DNA from: an uncultured Pelagibacteraceae bacterium
Lineage (GTDB): Bacteria; Pseudomonadota; Alphaproteobacteria; Pelagibacterales; Pelagibacteraceae
Length of the DNA stretch: 64,000 nucleotides
Direction: 5' to 3'
Assembly (NCBI GenBank): GCA_902522525.1
Contig: CABYVU010000003.1
Span: forward strand, 1-64,000
Shown here: piece after piece, positions 37,189-45,045 of the stretch
Position numbering within the stretch: position 1 is the stretch's first letter
Layout of the letters: each line of letters begins with the position of its first letter
Notes under the pieces: generated by a model
Databases searched by the model: none
What the model was told of the DNA's origin: nothing
What the model saw: only the letters and a program-made list of their open reading frames with translations
Program-made: the position numbers and the translations under genes

Positions 37189-38181
37189 ATGAAAAAATTT
37201 ATTAACAATAACGATGATTTTCTAAAAGAGAGCCTTACAGGTTTTGGTAAGGCACATAGTGATATTATAAACGTCAATCTAGACCCAAGTTTTGTTTCTA
37301 GAAAAAATAAAACCAAAGATGGAAAAGTTTCCCTAATTTCAGGTGGTGGAAGCGGTCACGAACCAATGCACGGAGGTTTTGTTGGTCATGGAATGTTAGA
37401 TGCTGCATGCCCAGGTTTTGTATTTTCAGCACCGACGCCTGATCAAATGCAAGCAGCAGCAGAACATGTTGATAGTGGTGCAGGGGTTTTATTTATTGTT
37501 AAAAATTATTCTGGAGACATAATGAACTTTCAAATGGGAGCTGAAATGTACTCTGGCAAAAATGATAGTATTGTCACTAACGATGATGTTGCTGTTGAAG
37601 ACTCTACATTTACTACCGGTAGAAGAGGTGTTGCAGCAACTGTATTAGTAGAAAAAATAGTTGGATCCTTAGCTGAACATAGCGGATCACTCGAAGAATG
37701 TAAAAAACTTGGTGAAAAAGTAAATAAAAACGCTGGTACGATGGGAGTTGCATTTACAAGCTGCACTGTTCCTGCTGCAGGAAAACCTACTTTCGATATA
37801 GGCGATGATGAAATGGAGTTTGGTGTAGGAATCCACGGTGAGCCAGGAAGAAAAAGAGAAAAAATTCAACCCTCAAAAACGATTGTAGGAAATATTCTTG
37901 AAGCTATTTTAGATAATTTAAAACCAGAAAAAAATGAAAAGAATTTACTTTTTGTAAATGGAATGGGAGGCACTCCTTTAACAGAATTATATTTAGTTTA
38001 TGAGGATGCATGTCAAATTTTGCAATCAAAGGGTGTCCAAGTAACAAAAAGTTTAGTTGGAAATTATTGTACATCACTTGAAATGCAAGGTGCTTCAATT
38101 ACTCTTCTCAAATGTGATGATGAAATCTTAAAGCATTGGGACTCTCCAGTTCATACAGCTGCAATGAGATGGGGGATGTAA
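37189..38181 (+). CDS. dhaK: Dihydroxyacetone-kinase-family substrate-binding subunit (DhaK)
   Basis: A 330-residue DhaK-like protein. GGGSGHEPMHGGFVGHGML near residue 52 holds one active-site His, KNYSGDIMNF supplies Asp110, and GVGIHGEPGR contains the His (216) that binds the carbonyl substrate covalently as a hemiaminal. A GAGGG ribosome-binding site precedes the ATG. In related loci such split kinases phosphorylate dihydroxyacetone, erythrulose or apulose, so the substrate here may be a short ketose. The operon supplies its own ABC transporter. Confidence 0.94.
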   Translation: MKKFINNNDDFLKESLTGFGKAHSDIINVNLDPSFVSRKNKTKDGKVSLISGGGSGHEPMHGGFVGHGMLDAACPGFVFSAPTPDQMQAAAEHVDSGAGVLFIVKNYSGDIMNFQMGAEMYSGKNDSIVTNDDVAVEDSTFTTGRRGVAATVLVEKIVGSLAEHSGSLEECKKLGEKVNKNAGTMGVAFTSCTVPAAGKPTFDIGDDEMEFGVGIHGEPGRKREKIQPSKTIVGNILEAILDNLKPEKNEKNLLFVNGMGGTPLTELYLVYEDACQILQSKGVQVTKSLVGNYCTSLEMQGASITLLKCDDEILKHWDSPVHTAAMRWGM

Positions 38182-38210
38182 TAATTATATTTTTTAAATA
38201 CTAATAATAA

Positions 38211-39278
38211 ATGAAGAAAATATTTATAATTACAGCTATTTTTTTAATTTCGTCCAATTTTGCACTAAGCAATGTAAAAGAAATTGAAAAAATGTTTAAA
38301 AAGGGAGCTAAGTATAATTTAGGAATAAATCAAACTGATACAACAATCCAAGGATTAAAATTAAAACCTCATACAAAAATAAGAGCGTTCAAATATTCAA
38401 AGAAAAAAGGTTATGGTTGGACAAATTATGGGATTAAAGTAGTCAAAAAGTCTGACAATAACCCTATTAGATATGGTGATACTGCAATTAGGTTTGAACT
38501 GAGACATGAAGATTGTGGTTTTTTATATAAAAATAGGAAAGAGAGAGATTGTGAAAGAAGTACACCACATCATAGAGTTGAGGTAAGCATAGATGAAAAG
38601 TCTGCTTTCAAACACAAACAAGAATTTTGGTATACATTTTCATATTATGTCCCAAAAAATTTTAAATTTTACAGAAAGCAGTCTGTCTTTCAGTTTCATT
38701 CAACAGAAGGTCCGTATAGCCCACCATTTCAATTAGAGGTTGTGCCTAAATGGGGTTTGACGGCTAAAATTTCACCATCACAAGATGTTTATCCAGAAAC
38801 AGAAGGTGATTGTGGAGGCTCGATAAAAGAAAAGGTAAATTATTGTGAAAATATTTTACTAGAATATATTGTAATACCTTCAAGTGAACTTAACGCATTA
38901 ACAGGAACATGGATAGATTTTGTAATTCACTCAGTCTGGGATAAGAGATCTTCGGATGATAAAAATAACAATGGTCTTCATGAGTTATTTATCAATGGTG
39001 AAAAAAAACTTCATTATGAGGGCCAAAACATGTGGAGAAAAGGTGGAAGCCTTTTAGAGTTTGGTATTTATGGGAGCAAAGATGTTAGACGTTATATGGG
39101 TCTTTTACCGAATGAGGAAGATGTTATAAATGTCCCAAGAATTGCTTTTTATGATGAAATATGGGTAAAAAAAAGTTGTGAAGATTTAGATCTCGAAAGA
39201 CTTGGTTATTCTTGTCAAAATTTATTTAATCAAGACGATAACGTAACAAAACCCGATCAAGCAGATCGACCTGATTAA
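38211..39278 (+). CDS. Secreted polysaccharide-lyase-like (heparin-lyase-I fold) protein
   Basis: A 355-residue protein with signal peptide (cleavage after FALS, about residue 20). The body resembles the Polysacc_lyase family with a jelly-roll fold: RFELRHEDCG near residue 95, HHRVEVSID near 120, KQEFWYTFSYYVPKNF near 136, VFQFHSTEGPYSPPFQLEV near 161, GTWIDFVIHSVWDKR near 231, and VPRIAFYDEIWVKKSC near the end. It may cleave uronate-containing polysaccharide or merely bind glycan. It lies 29 bases after dhaK, same strand, but operon membership is not proven. Confidence 0.78.
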   Translation: MKKIFIITAIFLISSNFALSNVKEIEKMFKKGAKYNLGINQTDTTIQGLKLKPHTKIRAFKYSKKKGYGWTNYGIKVVKKSDNNPIRYGDTAIRFELRHEDCGFLYKNRKERDCERSTPHHRVEVSIDEKSAFKHKQEFWYTFSYYVPKNFKFYRKQSVFQFHSTEGPYSPPFQLEVVPKWGLTAKISPSQDVYPETEGDCGGSIKEKVNYCENILLEYIVIPSSELNALTGTWIDFVIHSVWDKRSSDDKNNNGLHELFINGEKKLHYEGQNMWRKGGSLLEFGIYGSKDVRRYMGLLPNEEDVINVPRIAFYDEIWVKKSCEDLDLERLGYSCQNLFNQDDNVTKPDQADRPD

Positions 39279-39298
39279 TCTTTCAGTTTTTAAATGAT

Positions 39299-40450
39299 TT
39301 AAAGAATCATTAGATCTAGTTTTTGATTTCCAAGTCTTTCATTACCACTTTCTGTAACTAGGTAAGTTTCACCTAAGTTCATTGCTAAATTATTCTCAGA
39401 GTCCATTAGTATCATATGCATAAAAAATATATTTCCTGGTTTAATTACATATGGATTACCCGTGTAAAGCATTGGCCAATCCATCCAATTAGGTGAAAAA
39501 GTTGCCCCTAAAGAATAACCGCAAGCATTCATTCTAGAATTTTTATAGCCTAAATCATCAAAAGTTTTTGCATGAATATCAAATACTTCTCCAACTTTGT
39601 TTCCTGGTTTCAATTTATTTTCACAATTATTTAAAGCCGCAATACAAGCTTCATGCATTTTATAATGTTTTGGATCAGCTTTTCCAATTGGAATAGTCCG
39701 AAACATTGCTGAGTGATAATGTCTGTATGTTCCAGCCCATTCTATAGTCAGTTGATCTTGTGAATTTAATATTTGTTTTTCAGCTTGATATCGACAAAGA
39801 AGTGCATTTTTACCAGATCCAATTATAAATTCATTTGCAGGATAATCACCACCTCCCGCAAAAATAACTTTATTCATTTCAGCTAAAATTTTTGACTCAC
39901 TTACACCTGCTTTTGCATGTTTCCAAACCTCACTTAAAGCTTTGTCAGCTAAATTTGCCGCCTTTTTTACATAATCAATTTCTTCATTGGATTTTATAAC
40001 TCTTAATTTAGTAATTAACTCAGAAGTATCTTCTATTGAGCAGAAATTTTCTAAAGTTTTATTCAGCCTTAAAGCATTCCGACCAGTTAATCCGTATGCT
40101 TCATATTCAACCCCAATTTTTTTACCCTTTAAATTTAACTCGTCTAAAATAACTTTAAGATCTTCAGTAGGGTTTGATCCATTTTTATCAACCCATATTC
40201 TTATATCACTAATATTAGATGTATTTTGTGCTTGTCTTAAATCTGGAGCCCTTGTTAATAAAATTATATTACCTTTTTGATCCAAAACCAATGTTTGAAA
40301 AAAAACATACCCAAATGTGTCATATCCAGTGAGCCAATACATCGACTCCTGTCTAAACATAAGGAGAGCATCTAATTTTTCCTCTTTTAAAAGTTTAGTT
40401 ATCTTATCTTTTCTACTTTTGAATTCTTCTACAGAAAAATGAAGACCCAT
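39299..40450 (-). CDS. M24-fold (pita-bread) hydrolase without canonical metal ligands
   Basis: A 383-residue protein with a creatinase N-domain (MYWLTGYDTFGY near residue 32) and M24 C-domain. Where metallo-aminopeptidases have D-x(9-10)-D, this protein reads TIEWAGTYRHYHSAMFRT, and the usual GHGIG His site reads ACGYSLGATFSPNW; only the last Glu (GETYLVTESG) remains. That fits the metal-independent creatinase or ectoine-hydrolase-like branch better than a dipeptidase. One-base overlap with the hydratase gene upstream. Substrate unknown. Confidence 0.85.
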   Translation of the reverse strand: MGLHFSVEEFKSRKDKITKLLKEEKLDALLMFRQESMYWLTGYDTFGYVFFQTLVLDQKGNIILLTRAPDLRQAQNTSNISDIRIWVDKNGSNPTEDLKVILDELNLKGKKIGVEYEAYGLTGRNALRLNKTLENFCSIEDTSELITKLRVIKSNEEIDYVKKAANLADKALSEVWKHAKAGVSESKILAEMNKVIFAGGGDYPANEFIIGSGKNALLCRYQAEKQILNSQDQLTIEWAGTYRHYHSAMFRTIPIGKADPKHYKMHEACIAALNNCENKLKPGNKVGEVFDIHAKTFDDLGYKNSRMNACGYSLGATFSPNWMDWPMLYTGNPYVIKPGNIFFMHMILMDSENNLAMNLGETYLVTESGNERLGNQKLDLMIL

Positions 40451-41220
40451 TAATTGATAGTTGTTCTAACAGTACCAAGTTTGTCTACTTTGCCTATGTA
40501 TGCACCTTTGCTTTTAATTGGCACGACACCAACTGTTGATCCGGTAAATACATAAAAATCTTTATCTAAAGAAACTTTCTCTTTTCTTATTTTGTTAAGA
40601 ACAAATTTTAAAGAATTAAGTGGGTTTACATAAACAGTATTTGTATTACCGTTTACGTTTAATCCTTTTTTATTTTTTAAATTTGTTTTTAAATTGCTGA
40701 AATTTATTTTTTTAAATTTTTTCTTAGCTCCAACAATAAATTTTATATTTACACCAAAATCACTACATAAATCACCTAAATATTTGATACCTTTTTTTTT
40801 CTGTCTAAATCCAACAACCTCAATGCAAGGACCCATATGAGTAATAAATTTTTTTATATTTTTTGAATTTAATTTTCCTTTAAAGTCAAAAAATTTTTTT
40901 TTAATTATAAAGTAAACCTCTACTTCAGTACCTAAAGCATATTTATTAATTTTTACTTTTCCTCCAGATTTAATTAAATTTTTTCCAAATACAGTCGAAT
41001 GAAATGGCTCTTTTTCTTTTAACTTTTTTAAGAGAGCAATTATTGTACCTCCGGCTTTAAAACCAACTTTTGTATCCTTAATTTTACTTTCACATAATAA
41101 TCTTAGTTTATGTGCTAATTTTATATTCTTACAGAATTTTTCAGGAATTGGATTGATAAGTTTATTGCTATTGTAAGCCTTAACTAATTTTTTTGACACT
41201 GATTGAATATCATTTTTCAT
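40450..41220 (-). CDS. 2-keto-4-pentenoate hydratase (MhpD)-family protein
   Basis: A 256-residue protein of the MhpD/fumarylacetoacetase-fold hydratases: KVGFKAGGT near residue 46, ALGTEVEVYFII near 95 (the E-V-E metal site), HMGPCIEVVGFR near 129, and the terminal FTGSTVGVVPIKSKGAYIG. It is unusually lysine-rich. In catabolic pathways such enzymes hydrate unsaturated 2-keto acids. It lies in a six-gene minus-strand operon from 44964 down to 39299. Confidence 0.87.
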   Translation of the reverse strand: MKNDIQSVSKKLVKAYNSNKLINPIPEKFCKNIKLAHKLRLLCESKIKDTKVGFKAGGTIIALLKKLKEKEPFHSTVFGKNLIKSGGKVKINKYALGTEVEVYFIIKKKFFDFKGKLNSKNIKKFITHMGPCIEVVGFRQKKKGIKYLGDLCSDFGVNIKFIVGAKKKFKKINFSNLKTNLKNKKGLNVNGNTNTVYVNPLNSLKFVLNKIRKEKVSLDKDFYVFTGSTVGVVPIKSKGAYIGKVDKLGTVRTTIN

Positions 41221-41229
41221 ATTTATAGC

Positions 41230-42018
41230 CTATTGAAGAACTGTCATTGGATCAAGCCTTGTTTGAAACCAATTTATTCTAAAATCTAAATGTGGACCAG
41301 TTGATCTACCTGTTGAACCAACAGTTCCTATTATATCTCCTTTTTTAATCAAATCCCCAACTTCAACCATCACATTCTCAAGATGAGAATAAATTGTTGA
41401 TATACCATGACCATGATCCATAATAATAGTACCCCCAGTGTAATAAAGGTCATCTTCAGCCATCGTGACCACCCCAGTACCAGAGGATTTAATCTCTGTC
41501 CCTTTTTTTGCCGCAATATCTATGCCGTAATGAGGCCATTTTGGTTTACCATTGAGAATTCTTTGGCTTCCATAAACTCCACTAATTATACCTTCAACTG
41601 GCATAATAAATTTTTCAGAAAAAAAAGTTAAATTGGAGTTAATTGCTCTAGCTTCTCCAATTTTCCCATTTTCTTTTTTAATTCTTTTATAAACTGACTC
41701 AGGTGGTGTTACTTTATTTTCAGGCAATCCATCAATTCTTTGAATGTTATACTTACGTTTAAAAACTTTTTTGATAATTTTTTCTGATTTACCGTTAGTA
41801 ATTTTTGTTATCAAAACATCAAACTTCCTATCTCGATCAATTCCAAAAACAAAATAACCATCATTTGATACTTTGACATCTTTTTTATCAATTATTATTT
41901 TTGAGTTAGGATCTGTTTTTCCTAAAATAAAATGACCTTGAATAAATTTACCATCAAATTCTATTGCTAAAATATTTGTTGGAAAAAAAATTGCTAGTAT
42001 TAGCAATACTTTTTTCAT
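41230..42018 (-). CDS. Exported M23 (LytM-type) peptidoglycan peptidase
   Basis: A 262-residue protein with signal peptide (residues 1-18, cleavage after ILA). The C-terminal M23 domain has the zinc motif HYGIDIAA (His and Asp) and the distal HGHGISTIYSHL and GSTGRSTGPHLDFRI (HxH equivalent is H-L-D here). It should cut peptide cross-bridges in the cell wall. The SDR gene upstream overlaps it by one base, an odd partnership probably due to genome compaction. Confidence 0.91.
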   Translation of the reverse strand: MKKVLLILAIFFPTNILAIEFDGKFIQGHFILGKTDPNSKIIIDKKDVKVSNDGYFVFGIDRDRKFDVLITKITNGKSEKIIKKVFKRKYNIQRIDGLPENKVTPPESVYKRIKKENGKIGEARAINSNLTFFSEKFIMPVEGIISGVYGSQRILNGKPKWPHYGIDIAAKKGTEIKSSGTGVVTMAEDDLYYTGGTIIMDHGHGISTIYSHLENVMVEVGDLIKKGDIIGTVGSTGRSTGPHLDFRINWFQTRLDPMTVLQ

Positions 42019-42776
42019 TATTTAGCTGTCCAACCTCCATCTATCAGAATAGATGATCCAGTTATCATTGCAGAAGCATCTGATGCTAAAAAACATACAG
42101 CTGTAGCTACATCACTCTCTTTAGCTGCTTTGCCCATAGGAATATTGCCTAAAGCCAAATTTTTGAACTTTTTATTTTTAAAAAATTTTTTTACCATAGG
42201 AGTTTCAACAAATGTCGGAGCAACTGTATTTACTCTGATATTTCTCGTTGCTAACTCTACACCCATGCCCTTTGTTAAACCTTCAATTCCAAATTTAGTC
42301 ATATTATAAATATTTCTACCAGACATACCTACATGGCCAAGTTGAGATGACATATTTATAATTGATCCAGCTCTTTTTTTATTTTTAATCATTTTTTTTA
42401 CAACTAACTGTGCAACATTAAAGGCAGCTTTTAAGTTTAGATCTACCAAATAATTCATACTTTGCTGTTTAATTTTCTCAAATGGCTCTGGAATATTAGT
42501 CCCTGCATTATTTACAAGAATATCAATAATTTTTATTTTTTTTATTTTTTCCTGTAATTCGCTATAGTTCATTACATCACAATTTATTTTGATTAATTTA
42601 CTTTTAACTTTTTTTATTTCTTTTTCTAATTTATCAAGATCAGACGATGTTCTGCTCAAACCAATAATTGTTGCGCCTGCCTCAGCTAATGCAATTGAGC
42701 AAGCACGTCCTAAGCCTTTACCAGCTCCTGTAACAAGAGCATATTTCCCTTTAAGATTAATTTTTTTTAAATACAT
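42018..42776 (-). CDS. Short-chain dehydrogenase/reductase
   Basis: A 252-residue classical SDR: TGAGKGLGRACSIAL near residue 16, NNAGTNIPEP near 90, catalytic Ser in NMSSQLGHVG, Tyr/Lys in YNMTKFG near 159, and C-terminal ITGSSILIDGGWTAK. Closest in appearance to gluconate 5-dehydrogenase or 3-ketoacyl reductases; substrate open. It lies between the TerC gene (adjacent bases) and the M23 gene (one-base overlap). Confidence 0.92.
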   Translation of the reverse strand: MYLKKINLKGKYALVTGAGKGLGRACSIALAEAGATIIGLSRTSSDLDKLEKEIKKVKSKLIKINCDVMNYSELQEKIKKIKIIDILVNNAGTNIPEPFEKIKQQSMNYLVDLNLKAAFNVAQLVVKKMIKNKKRAGSIINMSSQLGHVGMSGRNIYNMTKFGIEGLTKGMGVELATRNIRVNTVAPTFVETPMVKKFFKNKKFKNLALGNIPMGKAAKESDVATAVCFLASDASAMITGSSILIDGGWTAK

Positions 42777-43352
42777 TTAAATAAATAACTTGATGTCCGT
42801 ATAAATTAGATCAATTGCGACAAATAATATAGCAAATAAACCAACCCAAGCTATCCATTTGTACTCTTTAATCCATCGAGAAATTAAAGTTGCAGCAGTT
42901 GCCATTAATATAATTGATAAAACAAGACCAAAAACTAATAAAAAGTAATGATCTTTGGCAGCACCTGCTACACCCAATACATTATCTAAACTCATAGTAA
43001 AATCAGCTAACAAAACAGTCCAAATTGCTTTAAGCATTGAAGAGCTATCTAGTTTGATATTTTCATCATCATTCTGTGAATTTTTTATTACATCAACGTA
43101 GAGTTTGTAAACTATATAAAGTAGCAACAGTCCACCAATTAATCTTAATCCTGTAATCTGTAATAGATAAGCAGTTATAAGTGTTAAAACTATTCTCAAT
43201 ATTACAGCTCCACCTATTCCCCAGAAAATTATTTTTTTTCTTTGCTCTGGCGGAAATTTTGAAGCAACCATTCCTATGATGATGGCATTATCTCCAGCTA
43301 GAATTAAATCAATAAATATAATTTGGAAAAAAATTGCAATTTCTTCAGACAT
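42777..43352 (-). CDS. TerC/YjbE-family integral membrane protein
   Basis: A 191-residue membrane protein with about six helices. The conserved intramembrane Asp motifs are IDLILAGDNAIIIGM near residue 15 and DFTMSLDNVLGVAG near 116, both typical of TerC-family metal transporters; members export Mn(II) in other bacteria. Short length fits the YjbE subgroup. It overlaps the GMC oxidoreductase gene by eight bases. Confidence 0.9.
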   Translation of the reverse strand: MSEEIAIFFQIIFIDLILAGDNAIIIGMVASKFPPEQRKKIIFWGIGGAVILRIVLTLITAYLLQITGLRLIGGLLLLYIVYKLYVDVIKNSQNDDENIKLDSSSMLKAIWTVLLADFTMSLDNVLGVAGAAKDHYFLLVFGLVLSIILMATAATLISRWIKEYKWIAWVGLFAILFVAIDLIYTDIKLFI

Positions 43353-44964
43353 TATTGCTATTTAATATCATATCTGATCCTTTTTCAGCAATCATTATAG
43401 TTGGAGCGTTCGTATTTCCAGATGTGATATTAGGCATTATAGAAGCATCAATTACACGCATATTTTCAATTCCATGTACTTTTAGTTTGTCGTTTACAAC
43501 TGAGTGGCTATCATTTCCCATTTTACAAGTTCCAACAGGGTGGAAAATGGTTTGAGCATAATCACTTGCAGCTTTGACTAACTCTTCATTATCATCAATG
43601 TGAATTCCAGGTCTGTATTCCTCTGGCTCGTATTGTTTAAATGTATTTGTTTCAAGCATTATTTTTCTAATTATTTTTAATCCTAATGCTGCAACATACC
43701 TATCATCCTCAGTTGATAAATAATTCATTTTAATTTTTGGGTGTTCTCTACTGTCATTACTAACTATATTTATTTCCCCTCTACTTGTAGGTCTAATATT
43801 TGCAACCGTTGGAGTTATACCTTCAAAATCATGCATAGGTGTTACCCCTAGTATGTCAGTGCTTACTGGAGACACATGGAATTGAAGATTGGGTGTCGCC
43901 CTAGAGGGGTCACTTTTTACAAATCCACAAACCTGACTTGCACCCATTGTCATAGGTCCGCTTTGTTTTAAAATGTATTCTAATCCCATCATAAATCTTC
44001 CAAATATACTATTAACTTTTTTATTTAGTGATTTAAGTTTCTTAACCTTGTACACAGGCCTCATCATAAGATGATCTTGTAAATTTTTTCCGACCCCTTT
44101 TAATTCATGAATAACTTCAATACCTAGTTTTTTTAATTTATCACTATCACCAATTCCAGATACTTGTAAAATTTGTGGTGAACCAATTGATCCTGAGGAT
44201 AATATAACTTCTTTATTTACTTTAACAGTTTTCAAATTATCACCAGAAAAATAACTTACGCTTACTACTTTTTTTCCTTCAAAATTTATTTTTTTAACGT
44301 GTGCTTTTACCTCAATTTTTAAATTTTTACGTTTTTTTGCAGGATTTAAATAACCTTTTGCAGCACTACATCTAAGCTTTAATCCTAAATTATTAAAACT
44401 AGTAGTAAATTGAAAAAAACCTACACCAGTATTATCACCTTTATTAAAATCACTCGTTTTTGGAATTCCAAATTCTTCAGCTGCGTCCTGGAATACATCT
44501 AAAAGTTTTAAATTTATTTTTTTGTTTGCTACAGATATCGGTCCTTTGTCGTTATGGTATTCACTTTTACCTAGCTCATTATTTTCAGATTTTAAAAAAT
44601 AAGGAAGAACATCATCCCAGCCCCATCCTTTGTTACCTAATTGTCTCCAAATATTATAATCATCACTTTGACCTCTCACCCACAGAAGACCATTAATTGA
44701 AGAGCTGCCGCCCAAGGTTTTTCCTCTTGGATATCTTATTGATCGATTATTCATTGTTTCGTCTGGCTCAGTTCTATAACACCAATCAACTTTAGGATTA
44801 TGCATGGTTTTGAAATATCCCACAGGTATATGTATCCACGGGTAGGTATCTTTACCACCAGCCTCAAGAATTAAAACTTTATTATTAGGGTTTTCTGATA
44901 GTCTATTAGCCAGAACACATCCAGCTGACCCTGCACCTAAAATTATATAATCAAAGTTTTCCAT
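43345..44964 (-). CDS. GMC-family FAD oxidoreductase (choline dehydrogenase-like)
   Basis: A 539-residue GMC enzyme: FAD motif IILGAGSAGCVLANRLSE near residue 6, GGSSSINGLLWVRGQSDDYN near 85, second signature SSGSIGSPQILQVSGIG near 255, and the catalytic His in FHPVGTCKMGNDSHSVV near 479. It oxidises alcohols, possibly choline or a long-chain or polyol substrate. It is the first gene of a minus-strand operon and faces a Baeyer-Villiger-type monooxygenase across an 81-base divergent promoter. Confidence 0.93.
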   Translation of the reverse strand: MENFDYIILGAGSAGCVLANRLSENPNNKVLILEAGGKDTYPWIHIPVGYFKTMHNPKVDWCYRTEPDETMNNRSIRYPRGKTLGGSSSINGLLWVRGQSDDYNIWRQLGNKGWGWDDVLPYFLKSENNELGKSEYHNDKGPISVANKKINLKLLDVFQDAAEEFGIPKTSDFNKGDNTGVGFFQFTTSFNNLGLKLRCSAAKGYLNPAKKRKNLKIEVKAHVKKINFEGKKVVSVSYFSGDNLKTVKVNKEVILSSGSIGSPQILQVSGIGDSDKLKKLGIEVIHELKGVGKNLQDHLMMRPVYKVKKLKSLNKKVNSIFGRFMMGLEYILKQSGPMTMGASQVCGFVKSDPSRATPNLQFHVSPVSTDILGVTPMHDFEGITPTVANIRPTSRGEINIVSNDSREHPKIKMNYLSTEDDRYVAALGLKIIRKIMLETNTFKQYEPEEYRPGIHIDDNEELVKAASDYAQTIFHPVGTCKMGNDSHSVVNDKLKVHGIENMRVIDASIMPNITSGNTNAPTIMIAEKGSDMILNSNNV

Positions 44965-45045
44965 ATTAATTAAAATAATTAAATTTTTTTAAAAATCTTT
45001 TAACATATACTTTATAAATTAAATAATAAGATTAGGTAGTTTAAT

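Noticed and set aside
39299..40450. M24-fold protein as the DMSP lyase DddP
   Set aside because: DddP needs metal-binding Asp, His and Glu residues; the corresponding positions here are Glu-Trp-Ala and Tyr-Ser, so the assignment does not hold.
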